Positions 54,079-63,280 of a stretch of DNA of 64,000 nt are shown piece after piece (the first letter of the stretch is position 1; every line of letters starts with the position of its first letter). Source of the stretch: QQUJ01 sp050287605 (GTDB taxonomy: Bacteria; Pseudomonadota; Gammaproteobacteria; QQUJ01); contig JBNKCG010000070.1 in NCBI GenBank assembly GCA_050287605.1, positions 68,328-132,327 on the forward strand. Reading direction: 5' to 3'. The notes under the pieces are model-generated. The model did no database searches. It worked only from the letters and a program-made list of their open reading frames with translations, and was not told where the DNA came from. The position numbers and the translations under genes were made by a program.

Positions 54079-54550
54079 CACCCGCCAGATCCAGCTCGAA
54101 GTAGCGCACCTCGGGATGCGGGTTGTGATAGTAGGGCTCGATGGGGCGAAACCCGAGACGCCGATAGATCGCGTCGGCGCTGACCATGGAGGCCAGGGTA
54201 TCGAGCCGCATACGCCGATAACCGATCTCGCGCGCCGCGGCCACCGCGGCGCAGGCGAGCTCCCAGCCCAGCCCGTGGCCGCGACCGGCGGGCCGCACGT
54301 AGAGACGCTTCATCTCGCACACCCCCGCTTCCTCGAGGGCGCGCACCCCCACGCAGCCCACCGGGACGTCGTCGAGCACCGCCAACAGCAGCCGTCCCGC
54401 AGGTGGCGCGTAGCGGCCCGGCAGGGTGGCCAGCTCCTGGTCGAAGCCCTGGAAACAGAGACTGAAGCCCAGCGATTCGGCGTATTCCAGAAACAGCGCC
54501 TTGATTGCCGCCAGATCGGAATCGGAGTGGGCGAGACGGATGATAGTCAC
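54068..54550 (-). CDS. GNAT family N-acetyltransferase
   Basis: A 160-residue single-domain acetyltransferase. The acetyl-CoA loop is RLYVRPAGRGHGLGWELACAAVAAA. The C-terminal LASMVSADAIYRRLGFRPIEPYYHNPHPEVRYFELDL is typical of small-molecule GNATs such as YhbS/aminoglycoside-like groups. The start is GTG at 54550. It overlaps the CPXCG gene by 11 nt. The substrate is unknown. Confidence 0.88.
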   Translation of the reverse strand: MTIIRLAHSDSDLAAIKALFLEYAESLGFSLCFQGFDQELATLPGRYAPPAGRLLLAVLDDVPVGCVGVRALEEAGVCEMKRLYVRPAGRGHGLGWELACAAVAAAREIGYRRMRLDTLASMVSADAIYRRLGFRPIEPYYHNPHPEVRYFELDLAGDDR

Positions 54551-54625
54551 AGCAATTTCCGAGTGGTGAAATCAGTCGCTACGCTACAATGCAACCCCGC
54601 AACAAAACAACCTGTGGATTTTCCC

Positions 54626-55504
54626 ATGCGCACCACCCCCGCCTGGCTGGCGTTTGCGCCGCCGCTGTTCGTGCTGCTCTGGAGCAGCGGCTTCATCGGC
54701 GCCAAATACGGTCTGCCCTACGCCGAACCGCTCACCTTCCTGCTGATCCGCTTCGTTCTGGTCACCGCGATCTTGGCGGTGATGGCACTGGTCATGCGCG
54801 CGCCGTGGCCGCAGAGCTGGTCCCAGGTAGGCCACATTGCGGTGGCCGGGCTGCTGATCCACGCCACCTACCTGGGTGGCGTGTTCGAGGCCATCCACCT
54901 GGGGCTGCCGGCCGGCACCGCGGCGCTCATCACCGCCTTGCAGCCGCTGCTCACGGCTATCGCCGCCGGACCGTTTCTGGGCGAAAAGGTCACCGCACGC
55001 CAGTGGCTGGGATTCGGCCTCGGCCTGCTGGGCGTAGGGTTGGTGGTGGCCAACAAGCTGCAACTGGACCAGGCCAATCTCGCGGCGATAGCCTGCGCGG
55101 TAACGGCGGTGCTGGGCATCACCGCCGGCACCCTGTACCAGAAACGCTACGGCGCCGGGATGGACCTGCGCACCGGCTCCATCATCCAGTTCACCGCCTC
55201 GGGACTGGCACTGCTCGCATTGGCGCCGTGGCTGGAGACCATGCAAGTGCAGTGGACCGGCCACTTTCTCTTCGCCCTGGGTTGGCTGGTGCTGGTGTTG
55301 TCGCTGGGGGCGATCTCGCTGCTGCTGTTGCTGATCCGCCACGGCGCAGCGGCCAAGACGGCGGGACTGTTCTACCTGGTGCCGCCGGTGACGGCGTTGA
55401 TCGCCTGGGCCATGTTCGGCGAGACCATGCAGGCGCTGGGAATCACCGGCATGCTGGTCACCATTGCCGGCGTCGCGCTGGTCACCCGTCCCCAGCGTCG
55501 CTGA
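54626..55504 (+). CDS. EamA/DMT-family transporter
   Basis: A 292-residue membrane protein with ten hydrophobic helices in two EamA repeats. It shows LFVLLWSSGFIGAKYGLPYAEPLTFLLIRF in the first repeat. The second shows TAALITALQPLLTAIAAGPFLGEKVTARQWLGF and AGLFYLVPPVTALIAWAMFGETMQ. The family exports amino acids and metabolites; the substrate is unknown. It is convergent with the RND pump gene and their 3' ends overlap by 23 nt. Confidence 0.9.
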   Translation: MRTTPAWLAFAPPLFVLLWSSGFIGAKYGLPYAEPLTFLLIRFVLVTAILAVMALVMRAPWPQSWSQVGHIAVAGLLIHATYLGGVFEAIHLGLPAGTAALITALQPLLTAIAAGPFLGEKVTARQWLGFGLGLLGVGLVVANKLQLDQANLAAIACAVTAVLGITAGTLYQKRYGAGMDLRTGSIIQFTASGLALLALAPWLETMQVQWTGHFLFALGWLVLVLSLGAISLLLLLIRHGAAAKTAGLFYLVPPVTALIAWAMFGETMQALGITGMLVTIAGVALVTRPQRR

Positions 55505-58500
55505 GCAACGTTTCGTACTCCTGATGCCGTTTGGCTGCCGCCGTGGGACGCATGAACAAGCGATAGAGCAGCGGCACCACGAACAGCGTCAACAGGGTTG
55601 AAAACGCCAATCCCCAAACAATGGAGGTGGCTACCGGCCCCCACATCAGCGAGCGGCCGCCGAGGCCGGTGGCCAGTGAGAACAGTCCTGCCACCGTGGT
55701 CAATGCGGTGATCAGGATGGGGATCACGCGCCGGCGCGCGGCGTAAAGCGTGGCGTGCAGCACCGACATACCCGCTTCCAGGCGCGCGTTGGCCGCGCTG
55801 ATCAGCACGATGGCCGAGTTGACGGCGATGCCGGCCAACGCCACCACGCCGTAGAGGGTGAACAGGCTGAGCGGGTTGCCGGTGATGACCAGACCGGCTG
55901 CCACGCCGGTGAAGGCCATGGGCACGGAGGCGAGGATCATCAGCGGCTGGAAGTAGCTGCGGAACTGGGTGCCAAGGATGGCGTAGATCAGCCCGATGCC
56001 GAACAGGAACAGCACGAAGATCGAATCGAGGCTCTCCTGGATGTCGTCCAACTCGCCGGTGAAGTCGAGGTCGATGGCGGGGTGGCGGGCGCGGATCTTC
56101 TCCCAAGCGTCCACGATCTGCAGATTGGCCTGACGCGTGTCGAGCTGCAGCTTGTCGAGGTCGGCCTCGACGGTGACGGTGCGTTTGAAGTTGTAGTGGC
56201 GGATGCTGCCCTTGGCCACCGCGGTGTCGTGACGCACCAGATTACCGAGCAGCGTCACGCCGCCGCCCGGTAGCGCCACGCTCTGGCGCAGCAGCGATTC
56301 GATGTCGGTCAGCGCGGCATCGCGGGCGCGCACCCGCACGTCCACCTGCTCGCCCTTGTCCTGCAGCGTCGCCACCACCTCGCCGTCCACCAGCAGGCGC
56401 ACCATGCGCGCCACGTCAGCGGGATTGAGACCGGCGCGGCGCACCGCATCGGTATCCAGGCGCAGGTTGAGTACGCTGCTGCCCGGCGCCTGGTCGGTGG
56501 TGACATCGTGCACCGCCGGCATGGCGGCGAGAATCGCTTTGATGTCGGCGACCGCAGCCTCGATCTCGGGATAGTCGTTGCCGCGCACCTTGACCTTAAT
56601 GGGACGCTCCACCGGGGGCCCACCCGCGATGCGCAGGTAGGAGACGTGGCGCGGCCCGGCAACATCGCCCAGCACCGAACGGGTGTCCTCGATCACCTCG
56701 TCCACTTCGCGCATGCCGTCGCCGCGCGGGTTGAGGCTCACCAGGATCTGGCCATTGTGGTCGCCGAACAGCGGCTCGGTCTCGGTAAAGCGAATGCCGG
56801 CATAGGAGACGATGGAGCGCAGCTCGTGCGGTTCGATTCGGGTACGCACCCGCTGCTCGATGGCCTCCACCGTGCGCAGGGTCTGATCGATGGCGGTCCC
56901 GGCCGGCATTTCGATGTTGATGTAGAACAAGCGCACCGGATCGAAGGCGAAAAACTCCATGCGAATCAGGCCGCCGCCCACCGCACCCAGCGCCAGCAGA
57001 AAGAGCGCGAACACGATCCCCAAGGCGCTCTTGGGCCGCCGCATCACCTTGACCAGCAGGCGCGTGTAGTTGACGCGCAGCCAGTGGTTGGCTTTTTCCC
57101 TCAGCACCTGCATGCGTCCCGGCCGATCGAAGCTCACCCGAAACGCCATCACGTGGGCGGGCAGCATCCAGTACGCCTCCACCAGGCTGATGGCGAGCGC
57201 GGTCGTCACCACCAGCGGCACCACGAACATGAACTTGCCGACGATGCCCGGCATCAGCATCAACGGCGAAAACGCGGCCATGGTGGTGAGCACCGCGGCG
57301 GTCACCGGGGCGAACACCTCGCGCAGCGATTCGAGGCCGGCCCTGACCGGATCCATCCCGCGCACCATGCGGTAGTAAATGGACTCCACCACCACCACCG
57401 CATCGTCCACCAGCATGCCCAGCACGATGACCACCGCCAGCAGTACGGTGACGTTGAGCGTCTGGTCCATGGCCCCCAGCGCCCAGAAGGTACCGGCCAG
57501 GGTAAAGGGTATTCCGATGGTGGTGAGCAGCGCGATGCGGGTGCCGAGAAACGCCCACGCCACCAGCAGTACCAGGGCAAGTCCCAGCAGGGCGTTGCGC
57601 TGCATCACCGACAGCGCTTCGCGGGTGACCACCGTCTGGTCGTCGGCGAGCACCAGCTCCACGCCGCGCACCTGCGACAGCTCGTTATATCGGTCGATGT
57701 AGGCGCGAATCTGTTCCACCAGATCGAGCATATTGGCGCTGCCCTGCTTCATCACCGACAGCAGCACCGCGGGACGGCCGTTGTAGGAGACCAGTCGGTC
57801 CGGCTCCTCGCGGCCGCGTTCCACCTGGGCGATGCTGCCGAGCGGCACCTCGCCTTGGGCGGTGGCGATGGGAATTTGCGCCAGATACGACGGTTCACTG
57901 TCGGTGCCCAACACACGCACCAGCCACTCCTCGTCGCCCACGCGCACGGTGCCGGCCGAGGTGTCGCGGAAGTTTGCGGCCACGGTGTTGGCCACGTCCA
58001 CCGCAGTGACCCCGACGCCTTCCAGCCGTTCCGGGTAGAAGTTCACCTGCAGCTCGGGCTCCAGCAGGCTCATGGGTTGAACCTGATAGATACCCTTGAG
58101 GCGCTCCAGGTCACGTTTGACGCTGCGCGCCTGGCGGCGCAGGTTTTCGTCGCGCGCCTGCCCCACCACCACCACCGTGGCGCTGGGAAACGCGTTGGAG
58201 GAGTTGATCTCCCAGATGCGCGGCTGCTCGGCCTCTTCGGGCAGCTCGTCGTTGGCCTTATTCTGGATCTCGCGGCGCAGATCGGTGACGCGCTTGTCGA
58301 AGGTCTTTTCGTCCAGCTCGTTGAAACGCACCAGGATGCTGGAGAGGTTCTCGCGGCTGCTGGAGGAGATAAAACGGATGTCGCTGATCTGCGCCAGGGC
58401 ATCTTCCAGCGGGTCGGTGACCAGCTTTTCGACGTCCTCGGCCGAGGCGCCAGCGTAGACCGTCGTCACCTGTATCCAGTTAAAGTTGATGGTGGGGTCC

Positions 58501-58601
58501 TGCTCGCGCGGCAGCAGCAGGTAGGAGGCGACCCCCATCACCAACACCAGCACAAAGGCCAGATTGGCGAGGACGTGGTTGCGCAGCAGGCGTTCGAGCA
58601 T
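55482..58601 (-). CDS. RND family efflux transporter (HAE1/AcrB type)
   Basis: A 1039-residue inner-membrane pump with two repeats of six helices and large periplasmic domains. It has LLPREQDPTINFNWIQVTTVYAGASAEDVEKLVTDPLE and the family motif GMLVDDAVVVVESIYYRMV with two essential Asp residues in helix 4. The second half begins IYAILGTQFRSYFQPLMILASVPMAFTG and continues GVVALAGIAVNSAIVLI. The first Asp pair shows that proton coupling is intact. The adaptor gene is 9 nt upstream. No outer-membrane factor gene is nearby, so TolC would be supplied elsewhere. Confidence 0.93.
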   Translation of the reverse strand: MLERLLRNHVLANLAFVLVLVMGVASYLLLPREQDPTINFNWIQVTTVYAGASAEDVEKLVTDPLEDALAQISDIRFISSSSRENLSSILVRFNELDEKTFDKRVTDLRREIQNKANDELPEEAEQPRIWEINSSNAFPSATVVVVGQARDENLRRQARSVKRDLERLKGIYQVQPMSLLEPELQVNFYPERLEGVGVTAVDVANTVAANFRDTSAGTVRVGDEEWLVRVLGTDSEPSYLAQIPIATAQGEVPLGSIAQVERGREEPDRLVSYNGRPAVLLSVMKQGSANMLDLVEQIRAYIDRYNELSQVRGVELVLADDQTVVTREALSVMQRNALLGLALVLLVAWAFLGTRIALLTTIGIPFTLAGTFWALGAMDQTLNVTVLLAVVIVLGMLVDDAVVVVESIYYRMVRGMDPVRAGLESLREVFAPVTAAVLTTMAAFSPLMLMPGIVGKFMFVVPLVVTTALAISLVEAYWMLPAHVMAFRVSFDRPGRMQVLREKANHWLRVNYTRLLVKVMRRPKSALGIVFALFLLALGAVGGGLIRMEFFAFDPVRLFYINIEMPAGTAIDQTLRTVEAIEQRVRTRIEPHELRSIVSYAGIRFTETEPLFGDHNGQILVSLNPRGDGMREVDEVIEDTRSVLGDVAGPRHVSYLRIAGGPPVERPIKVKVRGNDYPEIEAAVADIKAILAAMPAVHDVTTDQAPGSSVLNLRLDTDAVRRAGLNPADVARMVRLLVDGEVVATLQDKGEQVDVRVRARDAALTDIESLLRQSVALPGGGVTLLGNLVRHDTAVAKGSIRHYNFKRTVTVEADLDKLQLDTRQANLQIVDAWEKIRARHPAIDLDFTGELDDIQESLDSIFVLFLFGIGLIYAILGTQFRSYFQPLMILASVPMAFTGVAAGLVITGNPLSLFTLYGVVALAGIAVNSAIVLISAANARLEAGMSVLHATLYAARRRVIPILITALTTVAGLFSLATGLGGRSLMWGPVATSIVWGLAFSTLLTLFVVPLLYRLFMRPTAAAKRHQEYETLLSDAGDG

Positions 58602-58610
58602 GGCGGCGCG

Positions 58611-59606
58611 CTATTGGATGCGGATGGGTGAACCGTCCACCAGGTTGATCCGTCCGTCGACGATCACTGCGGTATCCGGCGGCAGATCGACGCGCGCCGG
58701 GCGCCCCTCCTGCGCGGCGGGCAGGGGGAGGAAGCGGGCGATACCATTGTCCACAATGAACAGCCCCAGCACGCCGTTGCGCCGCTCCACCAGATCGGGG
58801 GCCAGGAAGGGAGCGCCGTTGCGCCACACCACGCGCCCGGCGGACCCAGGCTCCACCGGTTCGGCAGTGAACCGCAGGCGCACCTCCTGGGTGCGGGCGC
58901 GCGGATCGCGCACCGGCACCACGACGCGCACGCGCAGGGCGCGGCGACGGCCGTCGTCCTGAAATGCGATTTCCGACGCCGCTTGCAAGTTTGCCACCAA
59001 CGCCCCCGGCACCTGCGCAGAGACCTCGACGTTCGCCACATCCTGCAGTTCCACCAAGCCTTTGCCGGGTACCGCCAGCTCACCGAGCTGCGCCGCACGC
59101 ATCACCACCACCCCGTCGAAGGGGGCGCGCAGTTCGCAGCGCGCCACGTTTTCCCGTGCGGCACCAAGCGCCGCAACGCGCGAGCGGATATCGGCGCCCA
59201 GGGCGCTCACCTCCACCTCGCGCTGCACCAGCAGCTCTTCGGAAACGTTGCTGCTCTTGGCCAGCGCCTTGGCACGCTGCAGCCGGTAGTCGGCGAGCCG
59301 CAACTGCTCCTTGGCCGCAGCCAAGGCCGCATCCGCCTGGCGCTCGTTGAGGCGGTAGTCGGTGCAATCCAGGCGCACCAGCAGATCGCCTTTGCGCACT
59401 CGATCACCCACTTGCACCTCGACCCCGTCGATGGGGGCGGAGATCTCCGCACTCACCTGGCTGTGGTTGATGCTCACCACCGTGGCGGGTGCCTCGACCT
59501 GGGGATAGATGGCAAGTTCCTGCAGCGGTTTCGCAGAAACCAAAACCGCCTCGTCCGCGCCTGCCAGCGCGGGCAGCAGGAGCATCAAGCTGAGGAGTGA
59601 ACGCAT
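58611..59606 (-). CDS. RND membrane fusion (adaptor) protein
   Basis: A 331-residue periplasmic adaptor of the HlyD/AcrA type with a signal peptide (LLSLMLLLPALAGA). It contains the lipoyl motif GVEVQVGDRVRKGDLLVRLDCTDY, a coiled-coil hairpin (LAAAKEQLRLADYRLQRAKALAKSSNVSEELLVQREVEVSALGADI), the returning lipoyl half (LRAPFDGVVVMRAAQLGELAVPG) and a C-terminal beta-barrel. It lacks the lipobox cysteine, so it is not lipidated. It precedes the pump gene by 9 nt; the two form an efflux operon. Confidence 0.92.
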   Translation of the reverse strand: MRSLLSLMLLLPALAGADEAVLVSAKPLQELAIYPQVEAPATVVSINHSQVSAEISAPIDGVEVQVGDRVRKGDLLVRLDCTDYRLNERQADAALAAAKEQLRLADYRLQRAKALAKSSNVSEELLVQREVEVSALGADIRSRVAALGAARENVARCELRAPFDGVVVMRAAQLGELAVPGKGLVELQDVANVEVSAQVPGALVANLQAASEIAFQDDGRRRALRVRVVVPVRDPRARTQEVRLRFTAEPVEPGSAGRVVWRNGAPFLAPDLVERRNGVLGLFIVDNGIARFLPLPAAQEGRPARVDLPPDTAVIVDGRINLVDGSPIRIQ

Positions 59607-59734
59607 GGGTCCTTCCAGATTCGGGGCTTTGTGTTGTGTGCTGCTAGCGGCGCGGAGGGACAGTACCTCCGGGCATCCAGGGGTGTCAAATAGCGTGCAT
59701 ATCCCTGCGTGCGGAACCGCTTGGGTGACCCGAT

Positions 59735-60016
59735 CTACATCTCCATGCCGACGGAGAACATGGTATCCAGATCGTGGCGCGAATAGACCTTGAAGGCGAT
59801 CAGCGTTTCGGAATCGGTGATCCCCTCGACCTTCAACAGATGGCCGGTCACCAGCTCCGCCAGTTCATCGTTGTTCTCGGCGCGGATGATCGCCACCAAG
59901 TCGTAGCGACCGCTCACCGAAAACACCTCGGAGATGCCCTTGATGTCGGCAAGCTCCTCGGCCACCTGGGGAATACGGTCGCGCGAGACTTTGAGCATGA
60001 CGATGGCGGTGATCAT
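59735..60016 (-). CDS. Stand-alone Lrp/AsnC ligand-binding (RAM) domain
   Basis: A 93-residue protein: ITAIVMLKVSRDRIPQVAEELADIKGISEVFSVSGRYDLVAIIRA...ITDSETLIAFKVYSRHD. It is the C-terminal effector-binding and oligomerisation domain of Lrp/AsnC regulators without the HTH. Such stand-alone RAM proteins form decamers and can bind amino acids or modulate full-length Lrp proteins. No regulator gene is next to it; the RND adaptor gene lies 128 nt downstream on the same strand. Length and fold are complete. Confidence 0.88.
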   Translation of the reverse strand: MITAIVMLKVSRDRIPQVAEELADIKGISEVFSVSGRYDLVAIIRAENNDELAELVTGHLLKVEGITDSETLIAFKVYSRHDLDTMFSVGMEM

Positions 60017-60377
60017 GGCAGGGCTCCTGGTTTTGGTGGGTTGATTGTCGGGAGTGGGGGTTGCTCTGAGTGTACTAGTAAAGGGGGGATGGGACCTGGG
60101 ATCAAGTGGGTTTTTGCATTTGGGGTTTACAGAGGAAACTCGATTTATTGTAGTTGTGCGGTGCAGCTAGACAAATCCCAACGAGCATCACGACGAAAAA
60201 AAGGCGGCTCAAAGAGCCGCCTTCATTTTTGTTGTTCTTTCCCGACACAGTCTGTGAATCTTTACGCGATCCCCAGTGCCGGCCTTTGATTTTTGTTGGT
60301 TGCCCGATGCCCCTCGGATAAAACGCAACATTGAATGCAAACAATGGAGGTTGATTCTATAGAGTCGCGGGGTGCTG
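60017..60377. other. Intergenic stretch between nrdJb and the RAM gene
   Basis: About 360 nt without a convincing gene. It holds the bidirectional terminator at 60203-60229 and, on the minus strand, the upstream region of the RAM-domain gene. The part between 60222 and 60377 is AT-richer than its neighbours. No small open frame with a ribosome-binding site is apparent. Confidence 0.5.
60203..60229. terminator. Bidirectional intrinsic terminator downstream of nrdJb
   Basis: Stem GGCGGCTC / GAGCCGCC with loop AAA. On the minus strand it is followed by seven T's, ending the nrdJab transcript. On the plus strand it is followed by TTCATTTTT. It is one of the strongest terminators in the window. 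Confidence 0.85.
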
Positions 60378-61085
60378 TCAACCGCATTTGGAATCCGAGC
60401 AAGCCAGGCAGGTATCGCAGTTGTCCATACGGATCACCGCCTTCTCGCCGCACTTGTTGCACAACCTCGCCTCGGGCGGATAGGGCGAATCATTGGCAGG
60501 CGCCTGTTCAGCATCCTGCTTTTTCGCCTCGAACTGGGCGCGCTTTTCCGCAATCAGCTTTTTCTGGTGCTCGTTGAGCTCTTCGTCCTTCAGCAAGCCG
60601 ATGTATTTGAGGTGTGTTTCGATGGCATCGCCAATTTCCGCCACCAGCGAGGGCATGAACTTGCCGCCCTTCTTGAAATACCCGCCACGCGGGTCAAACA
60701 CCGCCTTAAGCTCTTCGACCAGGAAGGTGACGTCGCCGCCTTTGCGAAACACCGCCGAGATGATGCGGGTGAGGGCGACGATCCACTGGAAGTGATCCAT
60801 GTTCTTGGAGTTGATGAAGATCTCGAAGGGGCGACGCAGCTCGTGCTCGGTGCCTTCGTTGAGGATCACGTCGTTGATGGTGACGTAGAGCGCGTGCTCG
60901 GAGAGCGGCGTCTTGATCTTGTAGGTGGAGCCCACCAGCATCTCTGGGCGCTCCAACTTTTCGTGCATCTGCACGACGTTGGAAGTTGCCGCGCCTTCCA
61001 CTTGGGTTGCCTCTTCCTCGGGCAACTCCACTGCGTCTTTCTTGACGCCGTAGTCGACGATCTTTTTCTTTATCTTGATGGTCAT
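60378..61085 (-). CDS. nrdJb: NrdJb-type second subunit of class II ribonucleotide reductase
   Basis: A 235-residue protein carrying the NrdJ C-terminal (TSCPD-type) domain as a separate chain: RPFEIFINSKNMDHFQWIVALTRIISAVFRKGGDVTFLVEELKAVFDPRGGYFKKGGKFMPSLV. A Lys-rich N terminus (TIKIKKKIVDYGVKK) precedes it. The C terminus has a Cys cluster, RLCNKCGEKAVIRMD and CDTCLACSDSKCG, that could supply redox or zinc-binding cysteines. In Pseudomonas the same split (nrdJa/nrdJb) makes a functional reductase. AAGGAG precedes ATG 61085. It lies 41 nt downstream of nrdJa. Confidence 0.9.
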   Translation of the reverse strand: MTIKIKKKIVDYGVKKDAVELPEEEATQVEGAATSNVVQMHEKLERPEMLVGSTYKIKTPLSEHALYVTINDVILNEGTEHELRRPFEIFINSKNMDHFQWIVALTRIISAVFRKGGDVTFLVEELKAVFDPRGGYFKKGGKFMPSLVAEIGDAIETHLKYIGLLKDEELNEHQKKLIAEKRAQFEAKKQDAEQAPANDSPYPPEARLCNKCGEKAVIRMDNCDTCLACSDSKCG

Positions 61086-61126
61086 GAATCGATGCTCCTT
61101 AAGGTGGCGATCGCCGGATCGCAACC

Positions 61127-63280
61127 TCAGAATTTTCCGTAGTAACCCTCTTTGAGGGCATCGTAGAGATTGGCGGCGGTGTGCACCTCGCCGTCGTACT
61201 CCACCTCTTCGTTACCTTTGAGCTCCACGGTGCTGCCATCGTCGAGGGTGAAACGATAGGTGGTGCCCGCGAGATCTTTCTCCTTGACCAGCACGCCCTG
61301 GAACGCCTCGGGATTGAAGCGGAAGGTGGTGCACCCCTTCAGTCCCTGCTCGTAAGCATAAAGATAGATGCTCTTGAAATCCTCGTAAGGATAGTCGGTG
61401 GGCACGTTGGCGGTCTTGGAGATGGAGGAGTCGATCCACTTCTGCGCCGCGGCCTGCACGTCCACGTGGGCCTTGGGGGTGATGTCCTCGGCGGCAATGA
61501 AATAGTCGGGCAACTGTTCATCGGCCTTTTCGCTGTAGGGCGTCGCCTTGGCGTTGACCAGTTCGCGGTAAGCCAGCAGCTCGAAGGAGAAGACGTCCAC
61601 CTTCTCCTTGGTCTTGCGCCCCTCACGGATGACGTTGCGCGAATACTGGTGGGCAAAGCTCGGCTCGATACCGTTGCTGGCGTTGTTGGCCAGCGACAGC
61701 GAGATGGTGCCGGTGGGAGCGATGGAGCTGTGATGGGTGAAGCGTGCACCCACTGCGGCCAGCTTCTCCACCAGATCCGGTTCGGCCTCGGCGATACGCT
61801 GCATGTAGCGGCTGTACTTGGCATGCAGCACCTTGCCCTTGACCCGGTCGCCGATGCCATAGCCGTCGCGCGCCATCTCGGGGCGCAGACGCAGCATCTC
61901 TTCGCTGACGACGAACTCCTGCTCCAGGATGGGGGCCGGACCCTTCTCTTCGGCCAGTTCCAATCCTGTCTTCCAGCCGCTCACCGCCATCTCGCGAGTG
62001 ACGCGCTCGGTGAACTCCAGCGACTCGGCGTCACCGTACTTCATGCCCAACATGGTGAGGGTGGAGCCCAGCCCCAGATAGCCCATGCCGTGGCGGCGTT
62101 TGGTCTGGATCTCCTCGCGCTGCTTTTCCAGGGGCAGACCGTTGATCTCCACCACGTTGTCGAGCATGCGCGTGAACACCGCCACCACTTCGGTGTACTG
62201 CTCCCAATCGAACCAGGCGCGATCGGTGAACGGTTCGCGCACGAACTTGGTGAGGTTGATCGAGCCCAGCAGGCAGGAGCCGTACGGGGGTAGCGGCTGT
62301 TCGCCGCAGGGATTGGTGGCGCGGATGTTCTCGCAGAACCAGTTGTTGTTCATCTCGTTGACCTTGTCGATGAGGATGAACCCCGGTTCGGCGTAATCGT
62401 AGGTGGAGGCCATGATCACGTCCCACAGCCGCTGGGCGCGGATGGTTTTGTAGACGCGGCACGCCACCAGGCCCGCCTCGTTGGTAACGTAGCGGCCCTT
62501 GACCGGCGATTCGCGCCACACCACTTTTTCGGCATCGTCGAGGTCGATACCGTCGGCGCTCACCTCCTCTTCGGTAAGCGGGAAGGCAAGCGGCCACTGT
62601 GCATCGTGCTTCACCGCCTCCATGAACTCGGCGGTGATCAGCAGCGACAGGTTGAACTGACGCAGCCGCCCGTCCTCGCGCTTGGCGCGGATGAACTCCA
62701 TGACGTCGGGGTGGCCCACGTCGAAGGTGGCCATCTGCGCGCCGCGCCGCCCGCCGGCGGACGATACGGTGAAACACATCTTGTCGTAGATATCCATGAA
62801 CGACAGCGGCCCGGAGGTGTAGGCGCCGGCGCCCGAGACGTAGGCACCGCGCGGGCGCAGGGTGGAGAACTCGTAGCCGATACCGCAGCCGGCCTTCAAC
62901 GTCAGGCCTGCCTCGTGCACCTTGCCCAGGATGTTGTCCATGGAGTCCTCGATGGTGCCCGACACCGTGCAGTTGATGGTGGAGGTGGCGGGCTTGTGCT
63001 CCCAGGCACCGGCGTTGGAGGTGATGCGCCCGGCGGGAATGGCGCCGTTGCGCAGCGCCCACAGGAACCGCTCGTTCCACTTCTCACGCAGCTCGGCGCT
63101 CTCTTCCACATCCGCCAGGGCGCTGGCCACTCGCTGGTAGGTTTCGTCGATGCTCCGATCGATGGCAACACCTTGCTTGCTCTTGAGACGATACTTCTTG
63201 TCCCAGATATCCAGGGAGGCGGGCTGCAGGGGGATTTCGGAAATAGCGTTCTTCACAACTTTAAGCTGTGCCGGTGTCAT
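61127..63280 (-). CDS. nrdJa: Adenosylcobalamin-dependent ribonucleotide reductase, catalytic subunit
   Basis: Class II ribonucleoside-diphosphate reductase, which uses adenosylcobalamin and needs neither oxygen nor a diferric partner. The 717 residues show the AGRITSNAG and CTVSGTIEDSMDNILGKVHEAG region, and DKMCFTVSSAGGRRGAQMATFDVGHPDVMEF. The catalytic loop is ATNPCGEQPLPPYGSCLLGSINL (Cys and Glu of the active site), and HHSSIAPTGTISLSLANNASNGIEPSF binds phosphate. ATG 63280 has GGGAG nine bases upstream; the ATG at 63301 has no ribosome-binding site. It works with NrdJb. The organism must make or import cobalamin. Confidence 0.94.
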   Translation of the reverse strand: MTPAQLKVVKNAISEIPLQPASLDIWDKKYRLKSKQGVAIDRSIDETYQRVASALADVEESAELREKWNERFLWALRNGAIPAGRITSNAGAWEHKPATSTINCTVSGTIEDSMDNILGKVHEAGLTLKAGCGIGYEFSTLRPRGAYVSGAGAYTSGPLSFMDIYDKMCFTVSSAGGRRGAQMATFDVGHPDVMEFIRAKREDGRLRQFNLSLLITAEFMEAVKHDAQWPLAFPLTEEEVSADGIDLDDAEKVVWRESPVKGRYVTNEAGLVACRVYKTIRAQRLWDVIMASTYDYAEPGFILIDKVNEMNNNWFCENIRATNPCGEQPLPPYGSCLLGSINLTKFVREPFTDRAWFDWEQYTEVVAVFTRMLDNVVEINGLPLEKQREEIQTKRRHGMGYLGLGSTLTMLGMKYGDAESLEFTERVTREMAVSGWKTGLELAEEKGPAPILEQEFVVSEEMLRLRPEMARDGYGIGDRVKGKVLHAKYSRYMQRIAEAEPDLVEKLAAVGARFTHHSSIAPTGTISLSLANNASNGIEPSFAHQYSRNVIREGRKTKEKVDVFSFELLAYRELVNAKATPYSEKADEQLPDYFIAAEDITPKAHVDVQAAAQKWIDSSISKTANVPTDYPYEDFKSIYLYAYEQGLKGCTTFRFNPEAFQGVLVKEKDLAGTTYRFTLDDGSTVELKGNEEVEYDGEVHTAANLYDALKEGYYGKF

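Noticed and set aside
56508..58631. A 707-codon plus-strand open frame opposite the RND pump
   Set aside because: Antisense shadow of a gene with clear RND motifs. The composition is His/Gln/Arg-rich, typical of reversed high-GC coding sequence.
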